In this document: positions 43,412 to 52,103 of the stretch, piece after piece
Layout: each line of letters begins with the position of its first letter
Numbering within the stretch: position 1 is the stretch's first letter
Assembly (NCBI RefSeq): GCF_002261475.1
Contig: NZ_NEVN01000005.1
Location: 124,001-188,000, forward strand
DNA: 64,000 bases
Reading direction: 5' to 3'
Origin: Bordetella genomosp. 5
GTDB lineage: Bacteria > Pseudomonadota > Gammaproteobacteria > Burkholderiales > Burkholderiaceae_B
Notes under the pieces: generated by a model
Database searches by the model: none
Told to the model about the DNA's origin: nothing
Seen by the model: only the letters and a program-made list of their open reading frames with translations
Position numbers and translations under genes: made by a program

Positions 43412-44098
43412 ATGACTGTTTCCGTGCCTGCTTCCCAGGCGAACCCGGCCCATCCGGCGGCTGCCGCCGCGGCCGGGTCTCGCACACCGCGCCGCGCCAG
43501 TGTCGACGCCGCGCTGGCCGATATTCGTCTCATCCTCGCCGCGCAGGCGGTGGAGGGTGAGCCGCTCAACCGCGCCACGCTGGCGCAGGTGTCGCAGCGC
43601 CTGGAAGCGCTGGCGGCCGAGCGCCATCTCTTCCCCGCCAGCGAGTTTCCGGCGCCGGGTGCCGGTGCGAGCGAGTCCTCCACCCGCTATCGCCTCAATC
43701 CGGATGACGGCGACGACGACGTGGCGCTGTACCTGAACGCCATCAATCCGGGCAAGACCACGGTGCCGCACAACCACACGACGTGGGCCGTCATCGTGGC
43801 GCTGTCGGGCGCGGAACTCAACCGGGTGTACCGTCGCACCGACGATGGCCTGCGGCCGGATCGCGCCGACATCGAGCAGGTCCGCGAGGTCGTGGTCGAG
43901 CCGGGTCAGGCAATCGCCTTTCTGCCCGACGACATCCACAGCATTCATGTGTTCGACGGCGCGCCCACGCTGCACTTTCACCTGTATGGCCGGCCGCTCG
44001 AGACGCTCTCGGGCCGCATCGGCATCCGCCCCGGCACGGGCGAAATCATCAACTACAACGCCAGCCAGATGACGCCGAGCGTGGAGGTACGGACATGA
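43412..44098 (+). CDS. Cysteine-dioxygenase-family cupin protein
   Basis: 228 aa. The cupin iron site is visible: TVPHNHTTWAVIVALSGAELNRVYRR (His-x-His) and IAFLPDDIHSIHVFDGAPTLHFHLYG (third His). Helical N-terminus ALADIRLILAAQAVEGEPLNRATLAQVSQRLEALAAERHLFPASEF. Thiol dioxygenases of this kind oxidise cysteine or 3-mercaptopropionate to sulfinates; the substrate is not proven. The next gene overlaps its stop (ATGA). A paralogue begins at 63752. Confidence 0.85.
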   Translation: MTVSVPASQANPAHPAAAAAAGSRTPRRASVDAALADIRLILAAQAVEGEPLNRATLAQVSQRLEALAAERHLFPASEFPAPGAGASESSTRYRLNPDDGDDDVALYLNAINPGKTTVPHNHTTWAVIVALSGAELNRVYRRTDDGLRPDRADIEQVREVVVEPGQAIAFLPDDIHSIHVFDGAPTLHFHLYGRPLETLSGRIGIRPGTGEIINYNASQMTPSVEVRT

Positions 44099-45315
44099 GC
44101 CAGGCTCACGACATTCCGGCGCGCGCGGATCTGCGCACGCGTCTCATCCATGCCGGCACGCCGGACCTGAAGGACGGCGCCGGGCCGGTGAATGTGCCGG
44201 TCGTGCGGACCAGCACCGTGCGCTTTGCCGACAGTGCCGCGCAGCACCGGTTGCAGGCGCAACGCGGCGCCGGCGAGCGCGTGGCCACGTACGGCCGCCA
44301 TGGCCTGGATACGCATGCCGCGCTCGAGGAAGCGATCACCACGCTGGAGGGCGGCTACCGCACGCTGCTGGCGCCCTCGGGCCTGTCGGCCATCACGCTG
44401 GTGTTTCTCGCGCTGCTCAAGCCCGGCGACCATGCGCTGGTGAGCGACAGCGTGTATGCGCCGGTCCGCAAGGTCGACCGCGTGTTGCTGGCGGAGCGCG
44501 GCATCACGGTGGAATACTTCACGCCGGGCCGCGACGCGCTCGAATCCCTGCTGCGTCCTCGCACGCGGCTGCTGTATCTCGAGTCGCCCGGCTCGCTGCT
44601 CTACGAAGTGCTGGACCTGCCCGCGCTGGCCGCCCAGGCGCGCGAGCACGGCGTGCTGGTGGCCGTCGACAACACCTGGGGCGCGGGTCTGCATTACCAG
44701 CCGCTGGCGCTCGGCGCCCATTTCTCGATCCAGGCCGCCACGAAATACCTGGCCGGGCATTCCGACGTGATGATGGGATCCGTGACCGCCAGCAACGTGG
44801 AACATTTCGACCGCCTCGCCGCCACGCACGATGCGCTGGGACTGGCGGTCGGGCCCGACGACGCCTACCTGACGCTGCGCGGCATCCGCACGCTCGACGT
44901 GCGCCTGACGCGGCACCAGGCCAACGCCACCGAGGTCGCCGGGTATCTGGCCCAGCATCCGGATGTGGTGCAGGTCTACTATCCGCCGCTGCCGCAGGAT
45001 CCCGGGCATGCGCTCTGGCAGCGCGACTTCAGCGGCGCCAATGGCCTGTTGACGTTCGCGTTCGCGCAGATCGATCCGCGCGCGGCGGGCGTGTTCGTCG
45101 ATGCGCTGCGCACCTTTTCGATCGGGGCGTCGTGGGGTGGTTACGAGAGTCTGGCGCTCGAGGCCGCGCCCGAGCGGCTGGGCGAGCATACGGGCTGGCC
45201 GGGCGGGCGCAGCGCCGTGCGGCTGCACATCGGCCTCGAGCATCCGGACGACCTCATCGCCGACCTCGAACAGGCATTTGCGGCCGTGCGCGAGCGCCTG
45301 CGGCGCAGTGCATGA
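44095..45315 (+). CDS. metC: Cystathionine beta-lyase-like PLP enzyme
   Basis: 406 aa from the ATG overlapping the previous stop. Fold-type I Cys/Met metabolism family: TRLIHAGTPD, YGRHGLDTHAALEEAITTLEGGYRTLLAPSGLSAITLVFLALLKPGDH, VDNTWGAG (Asp holding the PLP nitrogen), the Schiff-base segment SIQAATKYLAGHSDVMMG (Lys), and the C-terminal FSIGASWGGYESL and RLHIGLEHPDDLIADLEQA. It should cleave cystathionine or cystine at the C-S bond. Coupled to the thiol dioxygenase gene, at the end of an amino-acid transporter operon. Confidence 0.9.
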   Translation: MSQAHDIPARADLRTRLIHAGTPDLKDGAGPVNVPVVRTSTVRFADSAAQHRLQAQRGAGERVATYGRHGLDTHAALEEAITTLEGGYRTLLAPSGLSAITLVFLALLKPGDHALVSDSVYAPVRKVDRVLLAERGITVEYFTPGRDALESLLRPRTRLLYLESPGSLLYEVLDLPALAAQAREHGVLVAVDNTWGAGLHYQPLALGAHFSIQAATKYLAGHSDVMMGSVTASNVEHFDRLAATHDALGLAVGPDDAYLTLRGIRTLDVRLTRHQANATEVAGYLAQHPDVVQVYYPPLPQDPGHALWQRDFSGANGLLTFAFAQIDPRAAGVFVDALRTFSIGASWGGYESLALEAAPERLGEHTGWPGGRSAVRLHIGLEHPDDLIADLEQAFAAVRERLRRSA

Positions 45316-45506
45316 GACAGGTGCATCGCGGCCCACGGCGGGGCGGGGGCGGGTGCCTGTCGGGGCCCCGCCAGCCTACCGTCGGCTATATCGTTAGACC
45401 GCCGCGTCCTTAAGTCTCGCGCTCATGTAGACCGGATTACATCCTCTTTGTTTTTCATGGGCCTGCGTGCCTATCATGTGCCTGGTTCAGCAGCAGGAAT
45501 CCAGGC

Positions 45507-45857
45507 ATGTCCACCATTTTGTCCATCGAGTCCGTCCAACTCTCTTTCGTGGCGCGCCAGGCAGGCGCCGTCCGCGAGTTCTATCGCCACATTCTCGGCT
45601 TGCACGAGGTGGCGGGCGAGGGCGACGCACGCCTGACCTTCGCGCTGGGCAACGCCACGCTGTCGCTATCGCCGGTGGCGAGCCGCAGCGCCGGCGTGAA
45701 AGCCGACTATCTGGCCTTGCGTACGGATGCCTTCGAGCAGGTACGAGATCGCCTGCAGGCCGCCGGCCATCATCCCGTCTGTTCGGTGCCGGACGCGGCC
45801 GAGCGCGTCATGTATGTCAAAGACCCCAGTGGCAATCAACTCGCGCTGCTGGGCTGA
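45507..45857 (+). CDS. VOC/glyoxalase family protein
   Basis: 116-aa single-module vicinal-oxygen-chelate protein: VQLSFVARQAGAVREFYRHILGLHEVAGEGDARLTFALGNATLSLSP, then DYLALRTDAFEQVRDRLQAAGH, and VMYVKDPSGNQLALLG ending the domain. No clear enzyme or resistance subtype. It lies 33 nt upstream of the CysB-like gene, probably in one transcript. Confidence 0.82.
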   Translation: MSTILSIESVQLSFVARQAGAVREFYRHILGLHEVAGEGDARLTFALGNATLSLSPVASRSAGVKADYLALRTDAFEQVRDRLQAAGHHPVCSVPDAAERVMYVKDPSGNQLALLG

Positions 45858-45890
45858 GGCCGGCCGCCCGCGGAACCGACGGAATCCGAT

Positions 45891-46826
45891 ATGAACTTCC
45901 AGCAACTGCGCTCCGTGCGCGAAGCGGTGCGCCGCGACTTCAACCTTACCGATGTCTCGGAGAGCCTGCACACCTCGCAGCCGGGCGTGAGCCGCCAGAT
46001 CCGCGAACTCGAGGAAGAGGTGGGGGTCGACATCTTCATCCGCTCCGGCAAGCGGCTCATCGGTCTCACGCCGCCGGGCGAGTTGATCCTGCCGCTGGTG
46101 GAGCAGATCCTGCAGGCCGCCGACAATATCCGCCATGCGGGCGCCGAGTATGCCGGCGCGACCACCGGCGTGCTGTCGATCGCGGCCACGCACTCGCAGG
46201 CGCGCTATGCGCTGCCGCCGGTCATCAAGGAGTTCCGCGCCCGCTATCCCGACGTGGTGCTGCATCTGCACCAGGGCTCGCCCAAGCAGGTCTCGGAGAT
46301 GCTGCTCGAAGGCGAGGCCGATATCGGCGTGGCGACGGAAGCGGTGGCCGACTATTCGGGGCTGGTCAACCTGCCTTGCTACCGCTGGACGCACAGCATC
46401 ATCGTGCCGCCGCATCATCCGCTGGCCGGCAGTGTCGCGCCCACGCTGTCCGAGCTGGCGGCCTTTCCCATCATCACCTACGGCCACGGCTACACCGGGC
46501 GCGCCCACATCGACGAGGCCTTCGCCCGCGCGGGCATCACGCCCGACATCGTCATGACGGCGATGGACGCCGACGTGATCAAGACCTATGTGGAGCTCGA
46601 GATGGGCGTGGGCATCGTGGCGTCTGTCGCCTGGGACGCCGAGCGCGATACCCGCCTCTCGGCCATCGACGCGCGCCATCTGTTCGAGATCAACCTGACC
46701 CGGCTGGCCGTGCGCCGCGGCGCGTGGCTGCGCGGCTACGCCTATCACTTCATCGAGCTGTTCGTGCCGACGCTCACGCAAGGCATCGTCGAGGCGGCGC
46801 TGCGCGGCGAAGCGCTGGAGGCGTAG
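45891..46826 (+). CDS. cysB: CysB-like LysR-type regulator
   Basis: 311 aa. It begins with the CysB-specific MNFQQLRSVREAVRRDFNLTDVSESLHTSQPGVSRQIRELEEEVGVDIFIRSGKRLIGLTPPGE helix-turn-helix, then TGVLSIAATHSQARYALPPVIKEFRARYPDVVLHLHQGSPKQVSEMLLEGEADIGVATE for the effector domain (TTH-like ligand loop). CysB proteins activate sulfur-assimilation genes with O-acetylserine-type inducers. Placed after transporter, dioxygenase and lyase genes of sulfur compounds, which supports that role. Confidence 0.9.
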   Translation: MNFQQLRSVREAVRRDFNLTDVSESLHTSQPGVSRQIRELEEEVGVDIFIRSGKRLIGLTPPGELILPLVEQILQAADNIRHAGAEYAGATTGVLSIAATHSQARYALPPVIKEFRARYPDVVLHLHQGSPKQVSEMLLEGEADIGVATEAVADYSGLVNLPCYRWTHSIIVPPHHPLAGSVAPTLSELAAFPIITYGHGYTGRAHIDEAFARAGITPDIVMTAMDADVIKTYVELEMGVGIVASVAWDAERDTRLSAIDARHLFEINLTRLAVRRGAWLRGYAYHFIELFVPTLTQGIVEAALRGEALEA

Positions 46827-46849
46827 CGCCGCGGCCGGCGGTGTCCGGC

Positions 46850-47932
46850 CTATTTGGGCCGGGGTTGCCGCAGGCCCGCATCCGGCGGCGTGAGCTCGCC
46901 GGAGCGCAGCCGGGGCACCGCGGCCGCCACCGCGCGGGCCACGTTGCGCACCTCTTCCTGCACGGCGTGATCCTCGTCCAGGTCGGCGTGGCTGGTCGCA
47001 TAGGGCTGGTAGTAGCCGATGTAGCGGTCCAGCTTCGCGTCCGCGCCGGCCGCGACCAGACCCATCCAGTCCAGCCAGTCCGACAGCGCGCGGCGCTGCG
47101 ATTCGATGCCCGCCACGTCGCCGTGCACCACCACGCCATAGGCGCGGCCCGCCAGATGTTTGGGATAGTCCCAGCCATCGACTTCCAGCCGCTTGGCCTT
47201 CATCACGTCTTTGCCGGCGGTCGAGGTCGGATCGGGATTGCCGCCGTCGGCGCAGACCAGGCGGTCGATCATGAGCTTGAGCGGGCTGGGCGACTGATAC
47301 CAGTAGGTGGGCGCGATCAGGATCACGCCGTGCGCCGCCACCCACTGCGCGTAGATATCGTTCATCGCATCGTTGACCTGACCGAGCGAGTGGTGGGGAT
47401 AGCAGCTGCAGGGCCAATGGCACAGCGGCATGGTGGTCGATGCGCAGCCCTTGCAGGGGTGGATCTGGTATTGGTATTCGGACACGGTACGGCTGAGGTC
47501 CAGCGTGTCGTGCCGGATGCCCGCCGCCTCGAGCTCGTGCGCCGCCAGCCGCGCCAGGCGCCAGCTCTTCGAGACCTCGCCCGGACAGGTGCCGTCGTTG
47601 CGCGCGCTGCCGATGATCACCAGCACGCGTGACGGCGTGGCGGGATCGCGCTGTGCCTCGGCGGCGTGCGCCAGGGCATCATGCGCGGCCTTCCAGTCGG
47701 CCGAGAGGTCGTAGTCGGGGTCGGCGTAGCCCGGGCCGGCTTTCACCGTGATCGGCGCCTTGCGGCTATCCATGTAGGCGTCCCAGGCGATCTGCTCCAG
47801 CCGGTCGAGCGCGGCACGCTCGACGGCATAGGCGGGATCGTGAAAGCGCTGCATGAAGCGCGCGCGGAACGCATCCCGCGTGAGTTTGCCCGGGTATTGA
47901 CCGGTGCGGACTTCGAGCCGGGAAGGCGCCAT
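46850..47932 (-). CDS. Flavodoxin-family NADPH:FMN reductase with Cys cluster
   Basis: 360 aa from ATG 47932 (GGAG 7 nt upstream). The N-terminal ~95 residues are an extra module (LTRDAFRARFMQRFHDPAYAVERAALDRLEQIAWDAYMDSRKAPITVKAG). Then comes the flavodoxin-like FMN domain (VLVIIGSARNDGTCPGEVSKSWRLARLAAHELEAAG, LIAPTYWYQSPSPLKLMIDRL). A cluster HPCKGCASTTMPLCHWPCSC (C-x2-C-x7-C-x3-C-x-C) recalls iron-sulfur flavoproteins. It has a sigma-54 promoter of its own, far from the main island. Physiological partner unknown. Confidence 0.82.
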   Translation of the reverse strand: MAPSRLEVRTGQYPGKLTRDAFRARFMQRFHDPAYAVERAALDRLEQIAWDAYMDSRKAPITVKAGPGYADPDYDLSADWKAAHDALAHAAEAQRDPATPSRVLVIIGSARNDGTCPGEVSKSWRLARLAAHELEAAGIRHDTLDLSRTVSEYQYQIHPCKGCASTTMPLCHWPCSCYPHHSLGQVNDAMNDIYAQWVAAHGVILIAPTYWYQSPSPLKLMIDRLVCADGGNPDPTSTAGKDVMKAKRLEVDGWDYPKHLAGRAYGVVVHGDVAGIESQRRALSDWLDWMGLVAAGADAKLDRYIGYYQPYATSHADLDEDHAVQEEVRNVARAVAAAVPRLRSGELTPPDAGLRQPRPK

Positions 47933-47965
47933 GAGAATCTCCGAGAGGCGTGCTGCAGCCGCCTG

Positions 47966-47980
47966 CGCAAGCGCCATGCC
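47966..47980 (-). promoter_or_regulatory. Sigma-54 promoter for Cys-rich flavoprotein gene
   Basis: Minus-strand core GGCATG-GCGC-TTGCG; predicted start near 47955, 23 nt before the ATG. Confidence 0.66.
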
Positions 47981-48054
47981 CGGGCTAGCATTACGATGGG
48001 ATCCGGCGTTCCCTCGCGGGATGGCCCGCCCCCACCTGTCAGGAGAGCGCACGC

Positions 48055-48564
48055 ATGGCTGCACACAAAGACAAGCCCGCCGGCTCGCCGGCCACATCCC
48101 CCGGCCGGGCGGCCAAGGCCAGCACGCGGCGCGGCGGCACCGACGCGGCCGGCCCGCCGGACAAAGAGGTCGTGCTGCTGGCGGGCGGCAATCCGCAGAT
48201 TGCGAAGGGCGATGGCGACGCGCCGGTGCAGGCCTACATCGCCGCCATGCCAGGCTGGAAGCGCGCGATCGGTGCGCGCATCGATGCCCTGGTCGGGCAG
48301 GCGGTGCCGGGCGTCGCCAAGGCCGTGAAATGGAATTCCCCGTTTTACGGGCTGCCGGGCGAGGGGTGGTTTCTGAGCGTGCATTGCTTCACGCGTTATG
48401 TCCGCGTCACGTTCTTTCAGGGCGCGTCGCTGGCACCCGCGCCCACCGGCACGTCGAAGTACCCGGCCGTGCGCTATCTCGATATCCACGAGGGTGAATT
48501 CGACGAAGCCCAGTTTGCGGACTGGGCCGCGCAGGCGAGCCGCCTGCCGGGCGAGCGCCTGTAG
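48055..48564 (+). CDS. DUF1801 family protein
   Basis: 169 aa; CAGGAGAG precedes the ATG. After a ~40-residue basic, disordered N-terminus the DUF1801 (YdhG-like) domain follows: VQAYIAAMPGWKRAIGARIDALVGQAVPGVAKAVKWNSPFYGLPGEGWFLSVHCFTRYVRVTFFQGASLAPAPTGTSKYPAVRYLDIHEG, with the KW..PFYG and VRYLDI landmarks. Function unknown. Divergent from the flavoprotein gene and convergent with narK (90 nt). Confidence 0.85.
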   Translation: MAAHKDKPAGSPATSPGRAAKASTRRGGTDAAGPPDKEVVLLAGGNPQIAKGDGDAPVQAYIAAMPGWKRAIGARIDALVGQAVPGVAKAVKWNSPFYGLPGEGWFLSVHCFTRYVRVTFFQGASLAPAPTGTSKYPAVRYLDIHEGEFDEAQFADWAAQASRLPGERL

Positions 48565-48654
48565 CGCGCCGCGGTCCGGTCGGGCGGCGGGACGCCGCGC
48601 GGATCGCGGCGCGCGGCGGCACGCCGGTCGCCGGCCCGCGCGTGCCCGTGACGG

Positions 48655-49899
48655 TCATCGGGGCGCTTTGGCCTCTCCGGTGATCGGTGTGCGCCGCACT
48701 TCCGACAGATACATGATGATGAGCGAGACCCACACCACGCCGTAGAGCAGCATGAAGTTGCTCGAACGGATGCCGATGAAGTCCAGGCCCATGCCGAACA
48801 GCAGCGGCAGCAGGAATCCGCCCAGGCCGCCGGCCAGGCCCACGATGCCGGACACCACGCCCATGTTCTCCGGGAAGTCGTCGGCCACGTACTTGAACGT
48901 GGATGCCATGCCGAACGCGAAGCTCATGCCCAGCACGAAGAGCAGGGCGGTGAAGAACCACAGCGGCAGGTAGAGATGCAGGTCCATAGTGCCGTCGATG
49001 GTCTTGATGCTCAGGGTGGTGTCCGGATAGGACAGCAGGAACAGGCAGATCCACGCCACCCAGAGACACCACCAGGTAGTGCTGTGCGCGCCGAACCGGT
49101 CGGCCAGCACGCCGCCCACCGCCCGCAGCACCGAGCCCGGCAGCGAGAAGCCGGCCGCCAGACCGGCGGCCGCCGCGATACCGAGGCCGTATTCGTCCTT
49201 CATGTATTGCGGGATCCACAACGACAGCGCCGTGAAGCCGCCGAACGTGATCGAGTAATACTGGCAATAGCGCCAGACGCGGCGGTCGCGCAGCACCTTG
49301 AACTGCGACGCGAGACTGCCGCCTTGTCTGCCGGCCCCGGGATCGGGCGCCGACATGAACCAGAAGATCACCGCCATCACGAGCAGCATCACGGCATAGA
49401 TCTGCGGCACCGCGCGCCAGCCATACATCTCGAGCAGCACCGGCGTGACGAACAGATTGACGGCCGCGCCGCAGGTGCCCGCGCCGAAGAAGCCCATGGC
49501 GAATCCGCGCCTGGCGGGCGGGAAGAAGCGCGCCACATAGGGCGTGCCCACGGCGAAGGACGCGCCCACCAGCCCCAGAAAGAGCCCGATGACCAGGAAG
49601 TGCCAGAGCGCCGTGGCGTAGGTCACCAGATAGACCGGCACCGCGCACAGCACCAGCAGCAGCGTCATCATCAGCCGGCCGCCGTAGCGGTCGGTCCAGA
49701 TGCCGAGCGGCAGGCGGAACACGGCGCCGGTGAGCACTGGGGTGGAACTCAACAGGCCGAACTGGAAGGCCGACAGCCCCAGCTCTTCGCGGATCGGGAT
49801 GCCGATCACGCCGAACATCATCCACACGACGAAACAGACCATGAAGGCCAGGGTGCTGGCGTAGAGCACCGGGTAGGCCTTCGGCAACGGCTGATCCAT
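48655..49899 (-). CDS. narK: Nitrate/nitrite transporter NarK
   Basis: 414 aa, 12 transmembrane helices of the major facilitator superfamily. NNP family features: FMVCFVVWMMFGVIGIPIREELGLS, FRLPLGIWTDRYGGRLMMTLLLVLCAVPVYL, GLVGASFAVGTPYVARFFPPARRGFAMGFFGAGTCGAAVNLFVTP (nitrate signature region) and the second half VLADRFGAHSTTWW ... GMASTFKYVADDFPENMGVVSGIVGLAGGLGGFLLP. AGGAG precedes the ATG. Last gene of the nar cluster, 50 nt after the parvulin gene. Confidence 0.94.
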   Translation of the reverse strand: MDQPLPKAYPVLYASTLAFMVCFVVWMMFGVIGIPIREELGLSAFQFGLLSSTPVLTGAVFRLPLGIWTDRYGGRLMMTLLLVLCAVPVYLVTYATALWHFLVIGLFLGLVGASFAVGTPYVARFFPPARRGFAMGFFGAGTCGAAVNLFVTPVLLEMYGWRAVPQIYAVMLLVMAVIFWFMSAPDPGAGRQGGSLASQFKVLRDRRVWRYCQYYSITFGGFTALSLWIPQYMKDEYGLGIAAAAGLAAGFSLPGSVLRAVGGVLADRFGAHSTTWWCLWVAWICLFLLSYPDTTLSIKTIDGTMDLHLYLPLWFFTALLFVLGMSFAFGMASTFKYVADDFPENMGVVSGIVGLAGGLGGFLLPLLFGMGLDFIGIRSSNFMLLYGVVWVSLIIMYLSEVRRTPITGEAKAPR

Positions 49900-49948
49900 G
49901 GAAGCTCCTGATCGGGCGAGGGGAAGCGTGGCGGAAGCGGGCGCCGGC

Positions 49949-50692
49949 CTACTGCACCAGCGGCGTATCGGCGCCCTGCATGGCGATACCCTGGATGCGG
50001 GCCTGGCCGACCAGCATCTGCAGATACTGCGATTCGGCGCGCCGGCGGCTGGCGGCTTCGAGCCAGCTCGCGATCATCGGACGCACGGCCTCGAACTCGC
50101 TCTGTTCGCCTTCCTGCTTGCGGCCCGTGCGCACGATGTGAAAGCCGTGGCGCGTGTCGACGAGGCGCGGCGCGAGCGTGTCGGCGGGCAAGGCGAACAC
50201 GGCGCGTTCGAACTCGTCGGCGGCATCGCCGCGGTGCAGTTCGCCCAGGCGGCCGCCCTCGGCGCCGGACGGGCAGTTGGAGTAGCGCCGCGCGTAGTCG
50301 CCGAAGTCGGCGCCGCCGGCAAGCAGCTCGTTGAGAATGCCGGTCGCATGCGCGCGCAGCTGTTGGGGATCGATGCGCGGCGTCAGCTGAAAAAGGATGT
50401 GGCTGACCTCGATGCTCTCGCCGTGCATGAAGCGCGCCAGATGTTGCTGGTAATAGCGCCGGCAGGTGGCTTCGTCGGCCTCGGGCACGCACACTTCCTC
50501 GGCCAGTACGGCCTGGATCAGCCCGTCCTCGTCGGGCGCGGCGAGGCCGAGTTCGGCGGCGCGCTGACGCAGCAGCTCGCGCAGCACCAGCTCGTGGGCG
50601 GCGCTCATCATCGGGTCTTCGGCCGAGTGGTGGCGCGGCGCCTCTTCGGCCAGGCGGTCTTCGGTAATGGTGGTGCCATTGATCGTGATCAT
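49949..50692 (-). CDS. Parvulin-type peptidyl-prolyl isomerase in the nar cluster
   Basis: 247 aa. N-terminal helical SurA-like part (LVLRELLRQRAAELGL), then a parvulin domain (SIEVSHILFQLTPRI ... GGADFGDYARRYSNCPSGAEGGRLGELHRGDAADEFERAVFALPADTLAPRLVDTRHGFHIVRTGRK). No signal peptide is visible, so it probably works in the cytoplasm, perhaps folding or holding NarG/H during cofactor insertion. Located 10 nt after narI and 50 nt before narK; a nar-linked PpiC gene is common in related genera. Confidence 0.88.
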   Translation of the reverse strand: MITINGTTITEDRLAEEAPRHHSAEDPMMSAAHELVLRELLRQRAAELGLAAPDEDGLIQAVLAEEVCVPEADEATCRRYYQQHLARFMHGESIEVSHILFQLTPRIDPQQLRAHATGILNELLAGGADFGDYARRYSNCPSGAEGGRLGELHRGDAADEFERAVFALPADTLAPRLVDTRHGFHIVRTGRKQEGEQSEFEAVRPMIASWLEAASRRRAESQYLQMLVGQARIQGIAMQGADTPLVQ

Positions 50693-50701
50693 CCGGATTC
50701 C

Positions 50702-51388
50702 TCAGCGTGAACGCACCAGTTGCCATGCCCGGCCGAGGTAGGCCACCGAGCCGAAGCCGCTCCAGACATGGACCAGGCGGGTGAACGGGAAGATGACGAA
50801 GAGCGTCATGCCCAGCACCATGTGCAACTGATAGACGAGCGGCGCGCCGGCCATGTGCTCGGCGGCGCCGCCCCGGAAGGTGACGATGTGCTGGGCCCAA
50901 TCGCCCAGCGACACCATGAGGGCGCCGTCGGTGTGCTGGCGCGAGGTCAGGATCGACAGCAGCCCCAGCGACAGCACGATCAGGATCCATACCAGCGTGA
51001 GCCAGTCGGACGGGCGCGACGTCGCGCGCAGGCGCGGCTCCGACCAGCGGCGCCACAGCAGGATCAGCAGGCCCGCCAGGCAGATCAGGCCGAGGACGGC
51101 GCCGACCACGATGGCCATCTGCTGTTTGAATGCCGTGCTCACGCCCATGGCGTGATAGACCGCCGGCGGGGTCAGCAGGCCGAAAAGATGCGTGAAGAAC
51201 AGCGAAATGATGCCGATGTGAAAGAGGTTGCTGCCGAGCCGCAGCGGGCCGCGTTTGAGCATCTGGCTCGAATCGCTCTTCCAGGTGTATTGCCCGCGAT
51301 CGTAGCGGGCCAGGCTGCCGAGCAGAAATACCGTGAGCGCGATGTAGGGATACACCGCGAAGAAGAAGTAGTGCAGGTAGTCGCCCAT
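50702..51388 (-). CDS. narI: Respiratory nitrate reductase gamma subunit
   Basis: 228 aa, five transmembrane helices, di-heme cytochrome b that passes electrons from quinol. Heme-ligand histidines lie in RLGSNLFHIGIISLFFTHLFG (two) and YQLHMVLGMTLFVIFPFTRLVHVWS (two). The N-terminus MGDYLHYFFFAVYPYIALTVFLLGSLARYDRGQYTWKS fits NarI. It lies 12 nt after narJ. Confidence 0.94.
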   Translation of the reverse strand: MGDYLHYFFFAVYPYIALTVFLLGSLARYDRGQYTWKSDSSQMLKRGPLRLGSNLFHIGIISLFFTHLFGLLTPPAVYHAMGVSTAFKQQMAIVVGAVLGLICLAGLLILLWRRWSEPRLRATSRPSDWLTLVWILIVLSLGLLSILTSRQHTDGALMVSLGDWAQHIVTFRGGAAEHMAGAPLVYQLHMVLGMTLFVIFPFTRLVHVWSGFGSVAYLGRAWQLVRSR

Positions 51389-51399
51389 GAGGGTCTCCT

Positions 51400-52092
51400 T
51401 CAGGATCTGCAGGCCGGGTTGCGCGGGTCGGTGGCATAGAAGCGCACCGGCGCGGGCTGGCCGTTCATCTGCTGCAACATGGCATCGGGACCGCCCGCCT
51501 GCGGGCCGAAGATCACCGGGCTTTCGTCGAGCTCGTCCACGGGAACCTCGGGCAGCGGCTCGGGCTGCACGTCGGTCATGCCGCGCAGCACGGCGAACAC
51601 GGCGGCGTAGGGGCTGCGGGCCTGTTCGAGCTTGTCGCCCAGGCGGGCCAGCACGTGTACCGCGTCGCCCAGCAGGCGGCGCGCGTCGGCGGCCGGGATC
51701 TGGGCCAGAAACTCCAGGAAGAGCGGGATGTAGTCGGGCAGCTCCGCTGGATCAGGCGCGAGACCGTGCGACAGATACTCCTCGCGCAGGTCCACCATCG
51801 CCTGGCCGCGGTCGCGCGACTGGCCATGGATGTGCTCGAACAGATGCAGCGAATGGGAGGGCCGGCTGTCGAAGGTCTCGACGTACTGCTCCTGCAGCGC
51901 GATCAGGTCGGCGCCGTTGGCGAGCCACGCGAGCAGCGCAGCGAGCCTGACGCGAGCCGGTTCGGGCAGCGCCGCGCGCAACGACGGCAATGCCTCGACC
52001 CAGTCCGGCTCGGGATAGCGCAGCAGCAGGGAGAGGGCGGCGTAGGTGTCCGCGTCCGCGGACGGCGGAACGGAAGAAGGTGTCGGGGACAT
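51400..52092 (-). CDS. narJ: Nitrate reductase assembly chaperone
   Basis: 230 aa from ATG 52092 with GAGGAG upstream. All-helical TorD/NarJ fold: TYAALSLLLRYPEPDWVEALPSLRAALP, EQYVETFDSRPSHSLHLFEHIHGQSRDRGQAMVDLREEYLSHGL, ELPDYIPLFLEFLAQIP. NarJ binds apo-NarG so that molybdenum cofactor is inserted before membrane attachment. 12 nt after narH. Confidence 0.93.
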   Translation of the reverse strand: MSPTPSSVPPSADADTYAALSLLLRYPEPDWVEALPSLRAALPEPARVRLAALLAWLANGADLIALQEQYVETFDSRPSHSLHLFEHIHGQSRDRGQAMVDLREEYLSHGLAPDPAELPDYIPLFLEFLAQIPAADARRLLGDAVHVLARLGDKLEQARSPYAAVFAVLRGMTDVQPEPLPEVPVDELDESPVIFGPQAGGPDAMLQQMNGQPAPVRFYATDPRNPACRS

Positions 52093-52103
52093 CGTGGGGC
52101 TCC

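Noticed and set aside
45467-47632. 721-codon frame spanning VOC, cysB-like and flavoprotein genes
   Set aside because: Covers three recognised genes in another frame and strand; low-complexity translation.
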